Source of the DNA: Hordeum vulgare subsp. vulgare | Taxonomy: Eukaryota > Streptophyta > Magnoliopsida > Poales > Poaceae | DNA length: 64,000 nucleotides | Direction: 5' to 3' | Assembly (NCBI RefSeq): GCF_904849725.1 | Contig: NC_058524.1 | Span: forward strand, 513,158,263 to 513,222,262 | Part shown: one piece after another, positions 10,480 through 23,057 of the stretch | How positions within the stretch are numbered: the stretch's first letter is position 1 | How the letters are laid out: each line of letters begins with the position of its first letter | Notes under the pieces: model-generated | The model's database searches: none | Told to the model about the DNA's origin: nothing | What the model saw: only the letters and a program-made list of their open reading frames with translations | Program-made: the position numbers and the translations under genes

Positions 10480-12365
10480 TCGGAATCCCTCGCAGAAGAC
10501 GCTCGAGTAAGTTAAAAACAAGTCGAACAAGGCCGCCCGGCGTGTCGACGATCCCGATACGAGCCGCGTATCTCGTTCTCAGGACACGACGGATGAGAGC
10601 TATGTATGATGGCCGGATAGACATCCCCCGAGTTGCCCAGGGTGGCCTCGCAAGTGGCTCTGTTTGGGACCAACACCAGCGGCACAGGCCCCCCTGTATT
10701 ATGTTGAATTACTCCTTGGGTTCATGACGCCCTATGTTTTCAGTATTTACACAATTATTATGTTGGGAAAATATAGTACCAATGTTGGGCCTTGCCAGAC
10801 AAGCTTTATCCCAAAACGAAAGTGAAGGGGGTCCCCATAACAACCCCAAGCATGTTAGGAGCGCTCAATTATGGAACATAACACCGGTAGACGAAACTAA
10901 GGCAACAAAGGTGGAACAAAACACCAGGCTAGAAGGCCGAGCCTTCCACCTTTTACCGAGTATGTAGGTGCATTAAATTAAATAGCATTAATATGGTGAT
11001 ATAACAAGGAACCCATGTTAGCACATGGAAGCAACAACACCTGCAACTAGCAACGCTAACAAAAGGATGAGCAAGCGGTAACATAGCCAAATAAGGTTTG
11101 TTGGGTAGTGGAAAGATTAGAGGTTATCATGGAAATGTTGGGAGGTTGATATTTAACAGGTGGTAGGCAGCAAGACATAGCGAAAGAAACGAAACAACTA
11201 GCATGGCAATGATAGTAATAGTACCTTGGGAAATGATCATCTTTCATGTGATCCCGCTTGGAAGAAGAACGACTCCGTGAAGCATACAAACCGACGTAGT
11301 TGAACAGATCCTCACATTCCGCATGCTTGCGGAACTCTATCGAGACGAAGCAAACCGGAAACAAGAATCAACACACGATATTCACCATGGGACATGCACG
11401 ATATGATGCACACCCTAATAAGATGCATGATCGGTTCAATTGTGCAAGGCATGGCATGGAAAATTACAACAACCAAACACTACACCTTAAGTGAAGCTCA
11501 ATATGCAACGAGTTTCATATGGACGAAACTACACATTTGAATTACTTAGTTCACTCCCTTTTAGGTACACATCAATATTAGAAGTTGTTAAACATGGCAA
11601 GGGGTGAAGCACAAATACACTACCTATCTAGGCATATTAAATGAGGTCGGAAACGACATATAGCATTTCCGAAACGACCCCACACATTAACTTTGTAATC
11701 TATTCAGATCTGTCCTAACCGCATTTTATGTTTGTTAAATGGAAAAACAAAAATAAATGCAATAGCTAAATGATGGTGAGCCATATCAGTCAGCCACAAA
11801 CTTTGTGTTTGTGGATGGAATCCCCCAAGAAGAGTTAGAATGGCAGTTCCCGCTCCTTGAGCGGTACCAAATAAATGATTACTCGAATCAGGGTTTTGGG
11901 CATAAAGAAGTGGTTCACGTGATTCTACTCGTCGTTCTAGTCCATTTACATATATGGATCATCTCCAACGGAGCTACGATCAACTAGCTACCATTAACTA
12001 TCTATGAAATATATTGTTTTTAACACGTTGTCATTCAAACCAATGCAAACAACATATTACACGGTTTTAAATATGAATGAGACTTGGAAAATATTAATCT
12101 ACGCAAAATTCTACATGTTTTACATATATAAACTATTCTGATCCAATGCACGGTTGAAAAGTTACGCACGTTCTAAAAATATGCAATTTTCTGAAATCCC
12201 TCATAATTGAAAAAAAAACGCAGGACGTGAAAAAGAAAAAGAAAACGCTACTCAGGCCGAATCTGCTGCGGCTGGGCCAACAAAGCATGAGCGCATGGCA
12301 ACTATGTTGCGCACGGGCGAGGGATAGAGGAGCAGGGGGATGCTCACCATGGGCTCATGGGCCGG
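10478..12365 (-). mobile_element. LTR, left part (3' portion on the minus strand), split by an insertion
   Basis: Begins on the plus strand with TGTCGGAATCCCTCGCAG. This is read as the ...GATTCCGACA end of a minus-strand LTR whose start (TGTAACAACCCTAGATAGG) is at 22,487. The two parts are separated by the Athila-like element 12,366-21,310 and its duplicated GCCGG. Joined length is about 3.06 kb. No primer site or purine tract flanks it, so it is probably a solo LTR. No matching 5-bp target duplication is visible (TGTAC left, GTCGG right), so the pairing of the two parts is likely but not proven. No coding region recognised. Confidence 0.5.
12361..12365. repeat. target site duplication GCCGG, left
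   Basis: GCCGG directly precedes the TGATGTCTAC end of the Athila-like composite and recurs at 21,311-21,315 after its other end. Confidence 0.8.
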
Positions 12366-14014
12366 TGATGTCTACTATGCAACCTTCTCCTTGTAGATGT
12401 TGTTGGGCCTCCAAGTGCAGAGGGTTGTAGGACAGTAGCAATTTTCCCTCAAGTGGGTGACCTAAGGTTTATCAATCCGCGGGAGGCGTAGGATGAAGAT
12501 GGTCTCTCTCAAGCAACCGTGCAACCAAATAACAAAGAGTCTCTTGTGTCCCCGACACACCTAATACAATGGTAAGTTGTATAGGTGCACTAGTTCGGCG
12601 AAGAGATGGTGATACAAGTGCAATATGGATGGTAGATATAGGTTTTTGTAATCTGAAATTACAAAAACTGCAAGGTAACAAATGGTAAAAGTGAGCACGA
12701 ACGGTATTGCAATGCGTGGAAACAAGGCCTAGGGTTCATACTTTCACTAGTGAAGTTCTTTCAACAAAGATAACATAATTGGATCATACAACTAGCCCTC
12801 AACATGCAACAAAGAGTCACTCCAAAGTCACTAATAGCGGGGAACAAACGAAGAGATTATTGTCGGGTACGAAACCACCACAAAGTGATTCTTTTTGATC
12901 GATCTATCATAGAGTTTGTACTAGAATAACACCTTAAGATACATATCAACGAAGACCCTAATGTCACCTAGATACTCCATTGTCACCTCAAGTATCCTTG
13001 GGTATGATTATACGATATGCATCACACAATCTCAGAATCATCTATTCAACCAACACATAGAACTTCAAAGAGTGCCCCAAAGTTTCTACCAGAGAGTCAA
13101 AACGTGTGCCAACCCATGTGCATAGGTTCCCAATGTCACGAACCCGCAAGTTGATCACAAAAACATACATCAAGTACTCACATGAATCCATGTGTGCCAA
13201 CCCATATGCATAGGTTCCCAATTGTCACAAACCCGCAAGTTGATCACAGCAGATAGTCACGTGCAAGACATACATCAAGTGTTTTCAAAGACTCAATCCG
13301 GTAAGATAACTTCAAAGGGGAAACTCAATTCATTACAAGAAGGAGAGGGGGAAGAACATCATAAGATCCAACTATAGTAGCAAAGCCCATGGTACATCGA
13401 GATCAAAACTTCTCAAGAACACGAGAGATAGAGATCAAACACATAGCTACTGGTACATACCCTCATCCCCGAGGGAGAACTACTCCCTCCTCGTCATGGA
13501 GATCGCCGGGATGATGAAGATGGCCACCGGAGATGGATTCCCCCTCTGTCAGGGTGCCAGAACGGGCTCCAGATTAGTTTTTGGTGGCTACAGAGGCTTG
13601 CCGCGGCGGAACTCCCGATCTAGGTTTCTTTCTGGGGGTTTCTGAATTTATAGGAATTTATGGTGGTGGAATTGCGTCAGTTGGTCCCACGAGGAGGTCA
13701 CAAGCCTGGTCACCACCACCGGGGGGGGTGGCGGTGTCAGGGCTTGTGACTCCGTCGTGGCTCTCCTGGCCTTCTTCCAATGCTTCGGGGGTCTCTTTTG
13801 GTCCAAAAAATCATCGTAAAGTTTCATTCCATTTGGACTCCGTCTGAAAATGGGCCAAAAACACGGATAAACCAGAAACTGGTACTTGGCACTGAGTTAA
13901 TAGGTTAGTCCCAAAAAGATATAAAATAGCATATTCATGCATATAAAACATCCAAAGTTGACAAGATAATAACATGGAACCATCAAAAATTAGAGATATG
14001 TTGGAGATGTATCA
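12366..14014 (-). repeat. LTR 1 (3' LTR) of the Athila-like composite
   Basis: 1649 bp, plus-strand start TGATGTCTACTATGCAACC, end GGAGATGTATCA. Nearly the same as LTR 2 except for scattered substitutions and small gaps. The minus-strand purine tract AAGCTTGGGGATGCT lies just right of it (14,015-14,029), which makes it the 3' LTR. Confidence 0.85.
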
Positions 14015-16698
14015 AGCATCCCCAAGCTTAACTCCTGCTCGTCCTCGAGTTGGGAAGTGATAAAGAATGAATTTTTGATGTTGCATGCTACCTAGAATAG
14101 TTGTCCTTTGTAACTTCTCTCACGTGACATGAATGTTCAGATCCGTTAGATTCAAAACAATAGTTTGCTATTTATGTGGAGACAATAATACTTCAAGCAA
14201 ACTAGCAAGGTAATCATGAACTTTCAAAATAACAAGGCCAAAAGAAAGTTATCCCTACAAAAGCATATAGTCTGGCTATGCTCTATCATCATTGCACAAC
14301 TTATTTAAATCATGCACAACCCCGGTATTGAACAAGTAATTATTTTCACACCTTTACTTTCTCAAACTTTTTCGACTCTCATGCAATACATGAGCGTGAG
14401 CCATGGTTTTAGCACTATAAGTGGAGTGGAGTGTGGTGGAGGTTGCAAGGCAAACAAGGAGAAGATGGTCACATTGACTAGGCATATCAATGAGCTATGG
14501 AGATTCTCATCAATAGATATCAACGTGAATGCGTAGGGATTGCTATACAAATGATGCACTAGAGCTAGGAGTATGTGAAAGCTCTTAAAGAAAACTAGTG
14601 GGTGTGCATCCAACTTGCTTCCTCACGAAGACCTAAGGCAATTTTAAGGAAGCCCAACATAGGAATATACAAGCCAAGTTATATAATGAAAATCCCCACT
14701 AGCTATATGGTGGTGACAAAATGAGAGACTCTCAATCATGAAGATCATGGTGCTTAATATGCACAAGTGTGGAAAGGTGGTATCATTGTCCCTTCTCTCG
14801 TTTTCTCTCTGTTTTTTTGGTGGGCTCTTTGGCCTCTTTTTTTATTTTTTTATTTTGGTGGGCATCTTTGGCCTCTTTTATTTCCTCACATGGGACAATT
14901 CTCCATCAATGATGATCATCACACTTTCAGCTCAAAACTTAGATCAACGATGACTCTATATGGAATGCCTTCGGTAGTGTACCGTGACAATGATCTAGCA
15001 TGGCATAGACATTAATGGAAACACCATGCTAGCTATCTTACGATCATGCAATGGCAATGTAGACGTGGTGGCACATGTCATGGTGGTAGTTGCATGGCAA
15101 TATATCTCGGAATGACTTTGAAAAAGCCATAGTAGGTAGGTATGGTGCCTGTTTTGAGGGAGGCTAATGGTGGGTTTTGTGCACGGGCAAAAGTTCCACG
15201 ACACTAAGAAGATAGTGATGGTGGAAGGTGAAAGTGCATCTAAACCATGGAATCAATATTAGTCATGAAGAACTCATATACTTGTTGCAAAAGTTTTATT
15301 AGTAATCGAAACAAAGCATTCAACGGATACTCCTAGGGAAAGGGTTGGTAGGTATAAACCATCGCGCGATCCCGCCCGCCACGCAAAGGATGACAATCAA
15401 TATACTAATCATGCTCAGATTTCATCACATAGAGGTTCACCATACGTGCATTCTATGGGAATCACTAACTTCAACACAAGTTTTTCTAGATCCACAACAC
15501 CTTACTAGCATGGCTTCAATATTACCAAAACCACAACTAAAAACTAATTGAGATGAATCAAATTTCTCTAACTATTCAATGCACATGAAGGTGGAAGTTT
15601 TCGTATCCCTTTGGATAACTACCCCTTTTGACACTACTTTTAAAGCATACATCAACTACCAAGCCACGCACCGCTGTGCTCTAAAAGATATAAGTGAAGC
15701 ACATAGAGCAAGAGTATCTAGCTCAAAAGGTATAAGTGAAGCACATGTGAGCTGAATTGTCTAACCAAAGGATATAAGTGAAGCTCGACAAAATCATGGT
15801 GAGTGCATGTATCTCTCTCTAGGTGTGCAGCAAGGATGATTGTGGCACAACAAAAATAAAAGACTCCTACGATACAAGACGCTCCAAGCAAAAACACATA
15901 ACATGTGGTGAATAAAAATATAGCCCCAGGTAACGTTACCGATGGATCGAAGACGACAGAGGAGATGCCTTCCCGGGGCATCCCCAAGCTTAGGCTTTTA
16001 CGGCATCCTTGAATCTACTTGGGGTGCCTTGGGAATCCCCATGCTTGAGCTCTTGCCACTCTCTATCTCTTTGTCCATAAGAACTTCACCCAAAACTTGA
16101 AAACTTCACAACACGAAACTTAAACAGAAACTCATGATAACATTAGTATAAGAAAGCAAATCACCACTTCCTTGGGTACTGTAGAAAACTTAAATTCTAC
16201 TTATGTTGGTGTTGGGTTGCTGTATTTTCACTTTTCCATGGATAGTACCCTCCGATACTATCCATAGTTTCATCAAAATAAGCAACCAACTCAACAAAAA
16301 CAGAATCTGTTAACAGCAGACCAGTCTGTAGCAATCTGTATACTTCGTATACTTATGGTACTTCAATAAATCTGAAATTTACGACAGTCTGAAGAAATTG
16401 CATAGAAATCATAAGCAAAAAGAATCAACTCAAAAGCTCTTACAGAAAAAAATGAAAATTCTTTTCGTGAGCAGAAAGTTTTTGTTTTTTCCAGCATGAT
16501 CAAACAATCATCACCAAGACTAATCATAACGGTTTTGCTTGGCACAAACACAAAAATAAACACAAAAGACACAATCATAACAGAATTATGAAAGTGTGGA
16601 AAACACAAAACAGAAAGAAAAAGGATAGATTCGTTGGGTTGCCTCCCAACAAGCACTATCGTTTAACGCCCTTGGCTAGGCATTGATTTCAATGATGC

Positions 16699-17541
16699 TC
16701 ACATAAAATGTAAGGATTGAAACACAATGAGAGCATCATGGAGCAAATGGATAGCACATTTAAGTCTAACCCACTTCCTATATATAGGGATTTTGTGATC
16801 AAACAATTTATTGGAGCAAGAATCAACTAACATAGGAAGGCAAAACAAGCATAGCTTCAAAAATTTCAACATATGGAGAGGAAGCTTGATACTATTGCAA
16901 TAAGTAGAAGCATATGATCCTCTCTCATAGTAATTTTTAGTAGCATCATGAATGAGTTCAACAATATAACCAGCACCTAAGGCATTCTTTTCATGATATA
17001 CAAACATAGAAATTTTACTACTCTCCACATAAGGAAATCTATTCTCAAGAGTAGTAGTGGGAGTATCATAAAAGACTTGAGCACTACAAATTGTGTCCAC
17101 AATGAAAAAGCAAGGTTTAGCAAAGGGGTTTTCGAGAGTATGACAAGTTTTATCATCCCTCTTATTTAAAGCATAATTATCCTCACAATAATTATCATAG
17201 ATAGGAGGCATGCTTTCATCAAAATAATTTTGATCATTCAAAGTGGAAGAACTAAAAAGATCATCTTCATCAAATATAGCATCCCCAAGCTTGTGGCTTT
17301 GCATATCATTAGCATCATGGGTATTCAAAGAATTCATGCTAAGAACATTGCAATCATGCTCATTATTCACATATTCTATGCCAAGAATTCTATGTAATTC
17401 TTCTTTCAGCACTTGAGCACAATTTTCCTTCCCATCATGCTCACGAAAGACATTGAAAAGATGGAGCATATGAGGCATCCTCAATTCCATTCTTTTAAGT
17501 TTTCTAGCGAAAGAACAAGAAACAAAAAGATTCGATTGCAA
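16699..17541 (-). CDS. unknown protein of a non-autonomous Athila-like retrotransposon
   Basis: An intact minus-strand frame of up to 280 codons; the first ATG is at 17,490 (MELRMPHMLHLFN). It lies directly downstream of the primer site, the place where gag would normally be, but shows no capsid or zinc-knuckle motifs. The middle is acidic and rich in Asn/Asp (DAIFDEDDLFSSS, YDNYCEDNYALN). The C-terminal part is hydrophobic and Cys/Leu-rich (LHMLKFLKLCLFCLPMLV) and ends after a basic patch (HKIPIYRKWVRLKC) with another hydrophobic stretch. This could be one or two membrane segments, as in an envelope-like or membrane-anchored protein. The frame is open over its full length although the element is old and non-coding elsewhere. 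Function unknown. Confidence 0.5.
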   Translation of the reverse strand: MQSNLFVSCSFARKLKRMELRMPHMLHLFNVFREHDGKENCAQVLKEELHRILGIEYVNNEHDCNVLSMNSLNTHDANDMQSHKLGDAIFDEDDLFSSSTLNDQNYFDESMPPIYDNYCEDNYALNKRDDKTCHTLENPFAKPCFFIVDTICSAQVFYDTPTTTLENRFPYVESSKISMFVYHEKNALGAGYIVELIHDATKNYYERGSYASTYCNSIKLPLHMLKFLKLCLFCLPMLVDSCSNKLFDHKIPIYRKWVRLKCAIHLLHDALIVFQSLHFM

Positions 17542-17570
17542 GATCTAAAGATATACCTTCAAGCGCTAAC

Positions 17571-17589
17571 CTCCCCGGCAACGGCGCCA
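17571..17589 (-). other. primer binding site of the Athila-like element
   Basis: On the minus strand TGGCGCCGTTGCCGGGGAG lies 10 bases from the LTR end. This is the primer site form typical of plant Athila-lineage Gypsy elements and fixes the element's minus orientation. Confidence 0.85.
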
Positions 17590-17599
17590 GCAAAGAGCT

Positions 17600-19247
17600 T
17601 GATGTCTACTACGCAACCTTCTCCTTGTAGACGTTGTTGGGCCTCCAAGTGCAGAGGGTTGTAGGAGAGTAGCAATTTTCCCTCAAGTGGGTGACCTAAG
17701 GTTTATCAATCCGCAGGAGGCATAGAATGAAGCTGGTCTCTCTCAAGCAACCCTACAACCAAATAACAAAGAGTCTCTTGTGTCCCCAACACACCTAATA
17801 CAATGGTAAGTTTTATAGGTGCACTAGTTCGGCGAAGAGATGGTGATACAAGTGCAATATGGATGGTAGATATAGGTTTTTGTAATCTGAAATTACAAAA
17901 ACAGCAAGGTAACAAATGGTAAAAGTGAGAACGAATGGTATTGCAATGCATGGAAACAAGGCCTAGGGTTCATACTTTCACTAGTGAAGTTCTCTCAACA
18001 ATGATAACATAATTGGATCATATAACTAGCCCTCAACATGCAACAAAGAGTCACTCCAAAGTCACTAATAGCGGGGAACAAACGAACAGATTATTGTCGG
18101 GTACGAAACCACCACAAAGTTATTCTTTCTGATCGATCTATCATAGAGTTCGTACTAGAATAACACCTTAAGATACATATCAACCAAGACCCTAATGTCA
18201 CCTAGATACTCCATTGTCACCTCAAGTATCCGTGGGTATGATTATATGATATGCATCACACAATCTCAGAATCATCTAATCAACCAACACATATAACTTC
18301 AAAGAGTGCCCCAAAGTTTTTGCCAGAGTCAAAACGTGCGCCAACCCCTGTGCATAGGTTCCCAATGTCACGAACCCGCAAGTTGATCACCAAAACATAC
18401 ATCAAGTACTCACATGAATCCACATGTGCCAACCCATATGCATAGGTTCCGAATTGTCACAAACCCGCAAGTTGATCACAGCAGATAGACACGTGCAAGA
18501 CATACATCAAGTGTTCTCAAAGACTCAATCCGATAAGATAACTCCAAAGGGGAAACTCAATTCATTACAAGAAGGAGAGGGGGAAGAACATCATAAGATC
18601 CAACTATAGGAGCAAAGCCCATGGTACATCGAGATCAAGACATCTCAAGAACACGAGAGAGAGAGAGATCAAACACATAGCTACTGGTACATACCCTCAG
18701 CCCCGAGGGAGAACTACTCCCTCCTCGTAATGGAGATCGCAGGATGATGAAGATGGCCACCGAAGATGGATTCCCCCTCCGGCAGGGTGCCAGAACGGGC
18801 TCTGGATTGGTTTTTGTTGGCTACAGAGGCTTGCGGCGGCAGAACTCCCGATCTAGGTTTCTTTTTGGGGGTTTCTGAATTTATAGGAATTTATGGCGGT
18901 GGAATTGCGTCAGTTGGGCCCACGAGGAGGTCACAAGCCTGGTCGCCACCACCGGGGGGGGCGGCGTCAGGGCTTGTGACTCCCTCGTGGCTCTTCTGGC
19001 CTTCTTCCAAAGCTTCGGGGGTCTCTTTTGGTCCCAAAAAAATCATCGTAAAGTTTCATTCCATTTGGACTCCGTCTGAAAATGGGCCAAAAACACGGAA
19101 AAAACAGAAACTGGTACTTGGCACTGAGTTAATAGGTTAGTCCCAAAAAAGATATAAAATAGCATATTCATGCATATAAAACATCCAAAGTTGACAAGAT
19201 AATAGCATGGAACCATAAAAAATTATAGATATGTTGGAGACGTATCA
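17600..19247 (-). repeat. LTR 2 (5' LTR) of the Athila-like composite
   Basis: 1648 bp, start TGATGTCTACTACGCAACC, end GGAGACGTATCA. It flanks the primer site on its left, so it serves as 5' LTR for the full interior. On its right it is followed by a purine tract (minus strand AAGCTTGGGCATGCT), so it also acts as 3' LTR for the truncated second interior. Confidence 0.85.
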
Positions 19248-21147
19248 AGCATGCCCAAGCTTAACTCCTGCTCGTCCTCGAGTAGGGAAGTGATAAAGTA
19301 TGAATTTTTGATGTTGCATACAACCTAGCATAGTTGTCCTTTGTAACTTCTCTCACGTGACATGAATGTTCAGATCCGTTAGATTCAAAACAATAGTTTG
19401 GTATTGATGTGGAGACAATAATACGTCAAGCAAACTAACAAGGTAATCATGAACTTTCAAAATAACAAGGCCAAAAGAAAGTTATCCCTACAAAACCATA
19501 TAGTCTGGCTATGCTGCATCATCATTGCACAACGAATTTAAATCATGCACAACCCCGGTATTGGCCAAGTAATTGTTTTCACACCTTTACTTTCTCAAAC
19601 TTTTTCGACTCTCACGCAATACATGAGCGTGAGCCATGGTTTTAGCATTATAAGTGGTGTGGAGTGTGGTGGAGGTTGCAAGGCAAACAAGGAGAAGATG
19701 GTCACATTGACTAGGCATATCAATGAGCTATGGAGATGCTCATCAATAGATATCAACGTGAATGAGTAGGGATTGCCATACAAATGATGCACTAGAGCTA
19801 GGAGTATGTGAAAGCTCTTAAAGAAAACTAGTGGGTGTGCATCCAACTTGCTTGCTCACGAAGACCTAAGGCAATTTTGAGGAAGCCCAACATAGGAATA
19901 TACAAGCCAAGTTATATAATGAAAATTCCCCACTAGCTATATGGTGGTGACAAAACGAGAGACTCTCAATCATGAAGATCATGGTGCTTAATATGCACAA
20001 GTGTGGAAAGGTGGTATCATTGTCCCTTCTCTCTTTTTCTCTCTTTTTTTTGGTGGGCTCTTTGGCCTCTTTTATTTTTATTTTTGTGGGCATCTTTGGC
20101 CTCTTTTATTTCCTCACATGGGACAATGCTCCATCAATGATGATCATCACACTTTCAACTCAAAACTTAGAGCAACGATGACTCTATATGGAATGCCTTC
20201 GGTAGTGTACTGTGACAATGATCTAGCATGGCATAGACATTAATGGAAACATCATGCTAGCTATCTTACGATCATGCAATGGCAATGTAGACGTGGTGGC
20301 AAATGTCATGGTGGTAGTTGCATGGCAATATATCTCGGAATGACTTTGAAAAAGCCATAGTAGGTAGGTACGGTGGCTGTTTTGAGGAAGGCTAATGGTG
20401 GGTTTTGTGCACCGGCGAAAGTTGCACGGCACTAAGAAGATAGTGATGGTGGAAGGTGAAAGTGCATCTAAACCATGGACTCAACATTAGTGATGAAGAC
20501 CTCATATACTTGTTGCAAAAGTTTTATTAGTAATCAAAACAAAGCATTCAACTCATACTCCTAGGGGAAGGGTTGGTAGGTATAAACCATCGCGCGATCC
20601 CGACCGCCACGGAAAGGATGACAATCAATATACTAATCATGCTCAGATTTCATCACATAGCGGTTCACCATACGTGCATGCTACGGGAATCACTAATTTC
20701 AACACAAGTATTTCTAGATCCACAACACCTTACTAGCATGACTTCAATATTACCAAAACCACAACTCAAAACTAATTGAGATGAATCAAACTTCTCTAAC
20801 TATTCAATGCATATGAAGGTGGAAGTTTTCGTATCCCTTTGGATAATTACCCCTTTTGAGACTACTTTCAAAGTATAGATCAACTACCAAGCCACGCACC
20901 GCTGTGCTCTAAAAGATATAAGTGAAGCACATAGAGAAAGAGTATCTAGCTCAAAAGATATAAGTGAAGCACATGTGAGCTGAATTATCTAACCAAAGGA
21001 TATAAGTGAAGCTCGACAAAATGACGGTGAGTGCATGTCTCTCTCTCCAGGTGTGGAGCAAGGATGATTGTGACACAACAAAAATAAAAGACTCCTATGA
21101 TACAAGACGCTCCAAGCAAAAACACATAACATGTGGTGAATAAAAAT
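19248..21147 (-). mobile_element. second, truncated interior of the Athila-like composite
   Basis: Repeats 14,015 to about 15,919 with few differences, then stops at AAAAT (21,143-21,147), where it jumps straight into LTR sequence. The portion holding the unknown protein gene and the primer site is missing. Confidence 0.82.
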
Positions 21148-21310
21148 GGGCCAAAAACACGAAAAAACAGAAACTGGTACTTGGCACTGAGTTAATAGGT
21201 TAATCCCCAAAAAGATATAAAATAGCCTATTCATGCATATAAAACATCCAAAGTTGACAAGATAATAGCATGGAACCATAAATAATTATAGATACGTTGG
21301 AGACGTATCA
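21148..21310 (-). repeat. third LTR, last 163 bp only
   Basis: Matches LTR 1 from 13,851 to 14,014 (GGGCCAAAAACACG ... GACGTATCA). The first about 1.49 kb of this LTR is deleted. The GCCGG target duplication follows at 21,311-21,315. Confidence 0.85.
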
Positions 21311-21315
21311 GCCGG
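21311..21315. repeat. target site duplication GCCGG, right
   Basis: Matches the GCCGG at 12,361-12,365, so the whole three-LTR unit descends from one insertion event. Confidence 0.8.
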
Positions 21316-22487
21316 CTAGGGGGGAGGTGGAGCTGGGCCGGGGCGAGGGAGAGCACGCCGACTCGGGGCGCCGGGCCTGGTAGCAGGTCGTCCCACATGG
21401 CGCGACCGCTCCTGAGCCAGCTCGCTCGCGCTGGTGGCGGCCCACGAGGTTGCGGAAGCGGTCAATGCTCGACTGAATAGATCGATGGATTTGGATCCCA
21501 CTCGATCCACACCGGGGCGATGGGAGCGGAGGCCAGCCTGGGCATCCTGGTGATGCGGCGGCTCAGGCGGGGCGATGCGGCGGCCCGGAGGGAGGCTGCT
21601 GGCGGCGGGGACGGGTGCTCTGGCCGACAGGATGCGGCAGCTCATCGGTGGCGGCTTTCGGGGCCGGTGGAAGGCAGCACACGCAATAGGCGGCTCGGGA
21701 GGAGCTGGCTCGGGCAGCAGGGCTGCTGCTCCTGCCCGAGAGGAGCAGGGGGCGAGCTTCGGGTGGCGGCGAGCGATCTGGGCCCGGGCGGGCCTGGCTC
21801 GGGCCCTGGAGGGCTCAATCGGTGGGAGGGAGAGAGGAGAATCTGGGTGGTGGATGGCTAGGGTGTCTGGCACGGATCTCGAGGAGAGGAGGGTGGCTTG
21901 GCTGTCCAAAATTAGGGAGGGTGTTTTAATAGGATTTGGGGCTAGGTTAGGGGGATTTGGCATCCGATTTCAACCACGTGATCGTGATCGAACGGACCCG
22001 AACGCGGGGATGGGCTAGGCTATGTTGTGTAACCATGATTGACTGAGAGAAGAGATGAGTTTGCGGCCCGGCACAAGATTTTAAACACCGAAAACCATCC
22101 GCCGATAAACTAATGACGTTGTCGCGACGGTCGACCGTTCAGGTATCAAACGGACTCCGATTGTGACGAAATTTGACAGGCGGTCTAGCTACACTACAAT
22201 GAGACCGCACGCCTAGTTTCAACCCAATCCAAGAATATTTATACACACCTTTAAAAAAAATCTATCATCGATGTCGTGGGCGCGTGCGTGTGTGGTTGGG
22301 CTCAAAACGGTCAACGACGAACATGGAGAGAACTGACAACTATAACGGGTGTAGGTTTTGAATACTGGAGATAATGCAATGCAAATGATGAGCATGATGC
22401 AATGACGAATGCCACAGACAATCTAACAACACGGCGACAACATAATAAAAGGGGAATCTTCTGGAGCGCCTATCTAGGGTTGTTACA
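21316..22487 (-). mobile_element. LTR, right part (5' portion on the minus strand)
   Basis: Ends on the plus strand in GGGTTGTTACA, so on the minus strand the LTR starts TGTAACAACCCTAGATAGG. The GC-rich stretch 21,316-21,850 resembles the GC-rich leader found 0.5-1.5 kb inside the solo LTR at 59,246-63,402. The long Pro/Ala/Arg-rich open frames here (for example 21,316-21,963 minus) are side effects of the base composition. Confidence 0.5.
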
Positions 22488-22661
22488 GTCGGCGACCCTC
22501 CTTCACGTTGCTCGGCCTCGTCGATCTAGGCAGGTAAACGACACACCGACCCCCATCCTCCTCCTCCTTCTACATCCCACATGCCCCGACCACCACAACG
22601 ACACCTTCCACCCAAATCATAGACCCCTACTCCAAATAAGCGTTGCCCTAAGCCATGGTGC

Positions 22662-23057
22662 ATGCAGTATAGCCAGGAGCTAAAGGAGCATTTGGCACCG
22701 GAGAAGCAAATCCCGGCCGCACACGCGGATGAGGTTGCGATGGCTGCCATTCGTGTTGACCCCGAGATCTTGGAGGAATACCTCACCGTCGAGGCCTTCA
22801 TCGATGCCTTGAGAATTGACGCCGCGACGCGGTTGACTGCTTTAAACGACATCTTGTGGCGTTTTCTTGAGGCCATCGTCGGTGCCTTCGACAAAGACTA
22901 CAAGGTTATTTCAGAGTGTGCCCGTGCTTACCTCAACTCGAGAGCCATCCGGTTGGTACCTGGAACGTCCCACGGAACTCACCACTACGAAGAGGGAACC
23001 CACAATGTGTAGGCCTCGCCCTCTTCCATGTCCAAGGAGCCAATCATCATCGATACC
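22662..23057 (+). pseudogene. unrecognised protein, possible first exon of a host gene
   Basis: An ATG at 22,662 opens a frame with coding-like third positions and no low complexity. Segments include QELKEHLAPEKQI, DPEILEEYLTVEAFIDAL and ILWRFLEAIVGAFDKDYK. A TAG at 23,010-23,012 interrupts it, but the same frame continues to SKEPIIIDTSHDDE and a second TAG at about 23,057, which looks like the natural end. I know of no named domain. It lies between a solo LTR and a B3-like exon on the same strand, in the only stretch of this window not plainly made of transposons. It may be a decayed host gene, a captured gene fragment, or two unrelated pieces. Confidence 0.45.

Larger units (their letters stand above)
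14015..17599 (-). mobile_element. interior of the non-autonomous Athila-like element
   Basis: Runs from the polypurine tract to the primer site. Most of it is non-coding, AT-rich and shared almost word for word (14,015 to about 15,919) with 19,248-21,147. Only the part near the primer site codes for a protein-like frame (16,699-17,541). Gag, protease, RT and integrase motifs are absent. Confidence 0.75.
12366..21310 (-). mobile_element. Athila-like Gypsy composite with three LTR segments (LTR-int-LTR-int-LTR)
   Basis: An 8945-bp unit bounded by TGATGTCTAC...GACGTATCA and a 5-bp target duplication (GCCGG). Inside are LTR 1 (12,366-14,014), a 3585-bp interior, LTR 2 (17,600-19,247), a second interior cut at about 1900 bp, and the last about 163 bp of a third LTR. 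Orientation is minus: the primer site is left of LTR 2, and the purine tract right of LTR 1 and again right of LTR 2. The interior is too short for gag-pol and holds only one unknown open frame, so the family is non-autonomous. Sabrina/WHAM-like relatives are abundant in Triticeae. Confidence 0.82.

Noticed and set aside
21316..22018. Pro/Ala-rich (minus) and Gly/Arg-rich (plus) open frames
   Set aside because: They lie in the GC-rich part of an LTR and have no recognisable motif.
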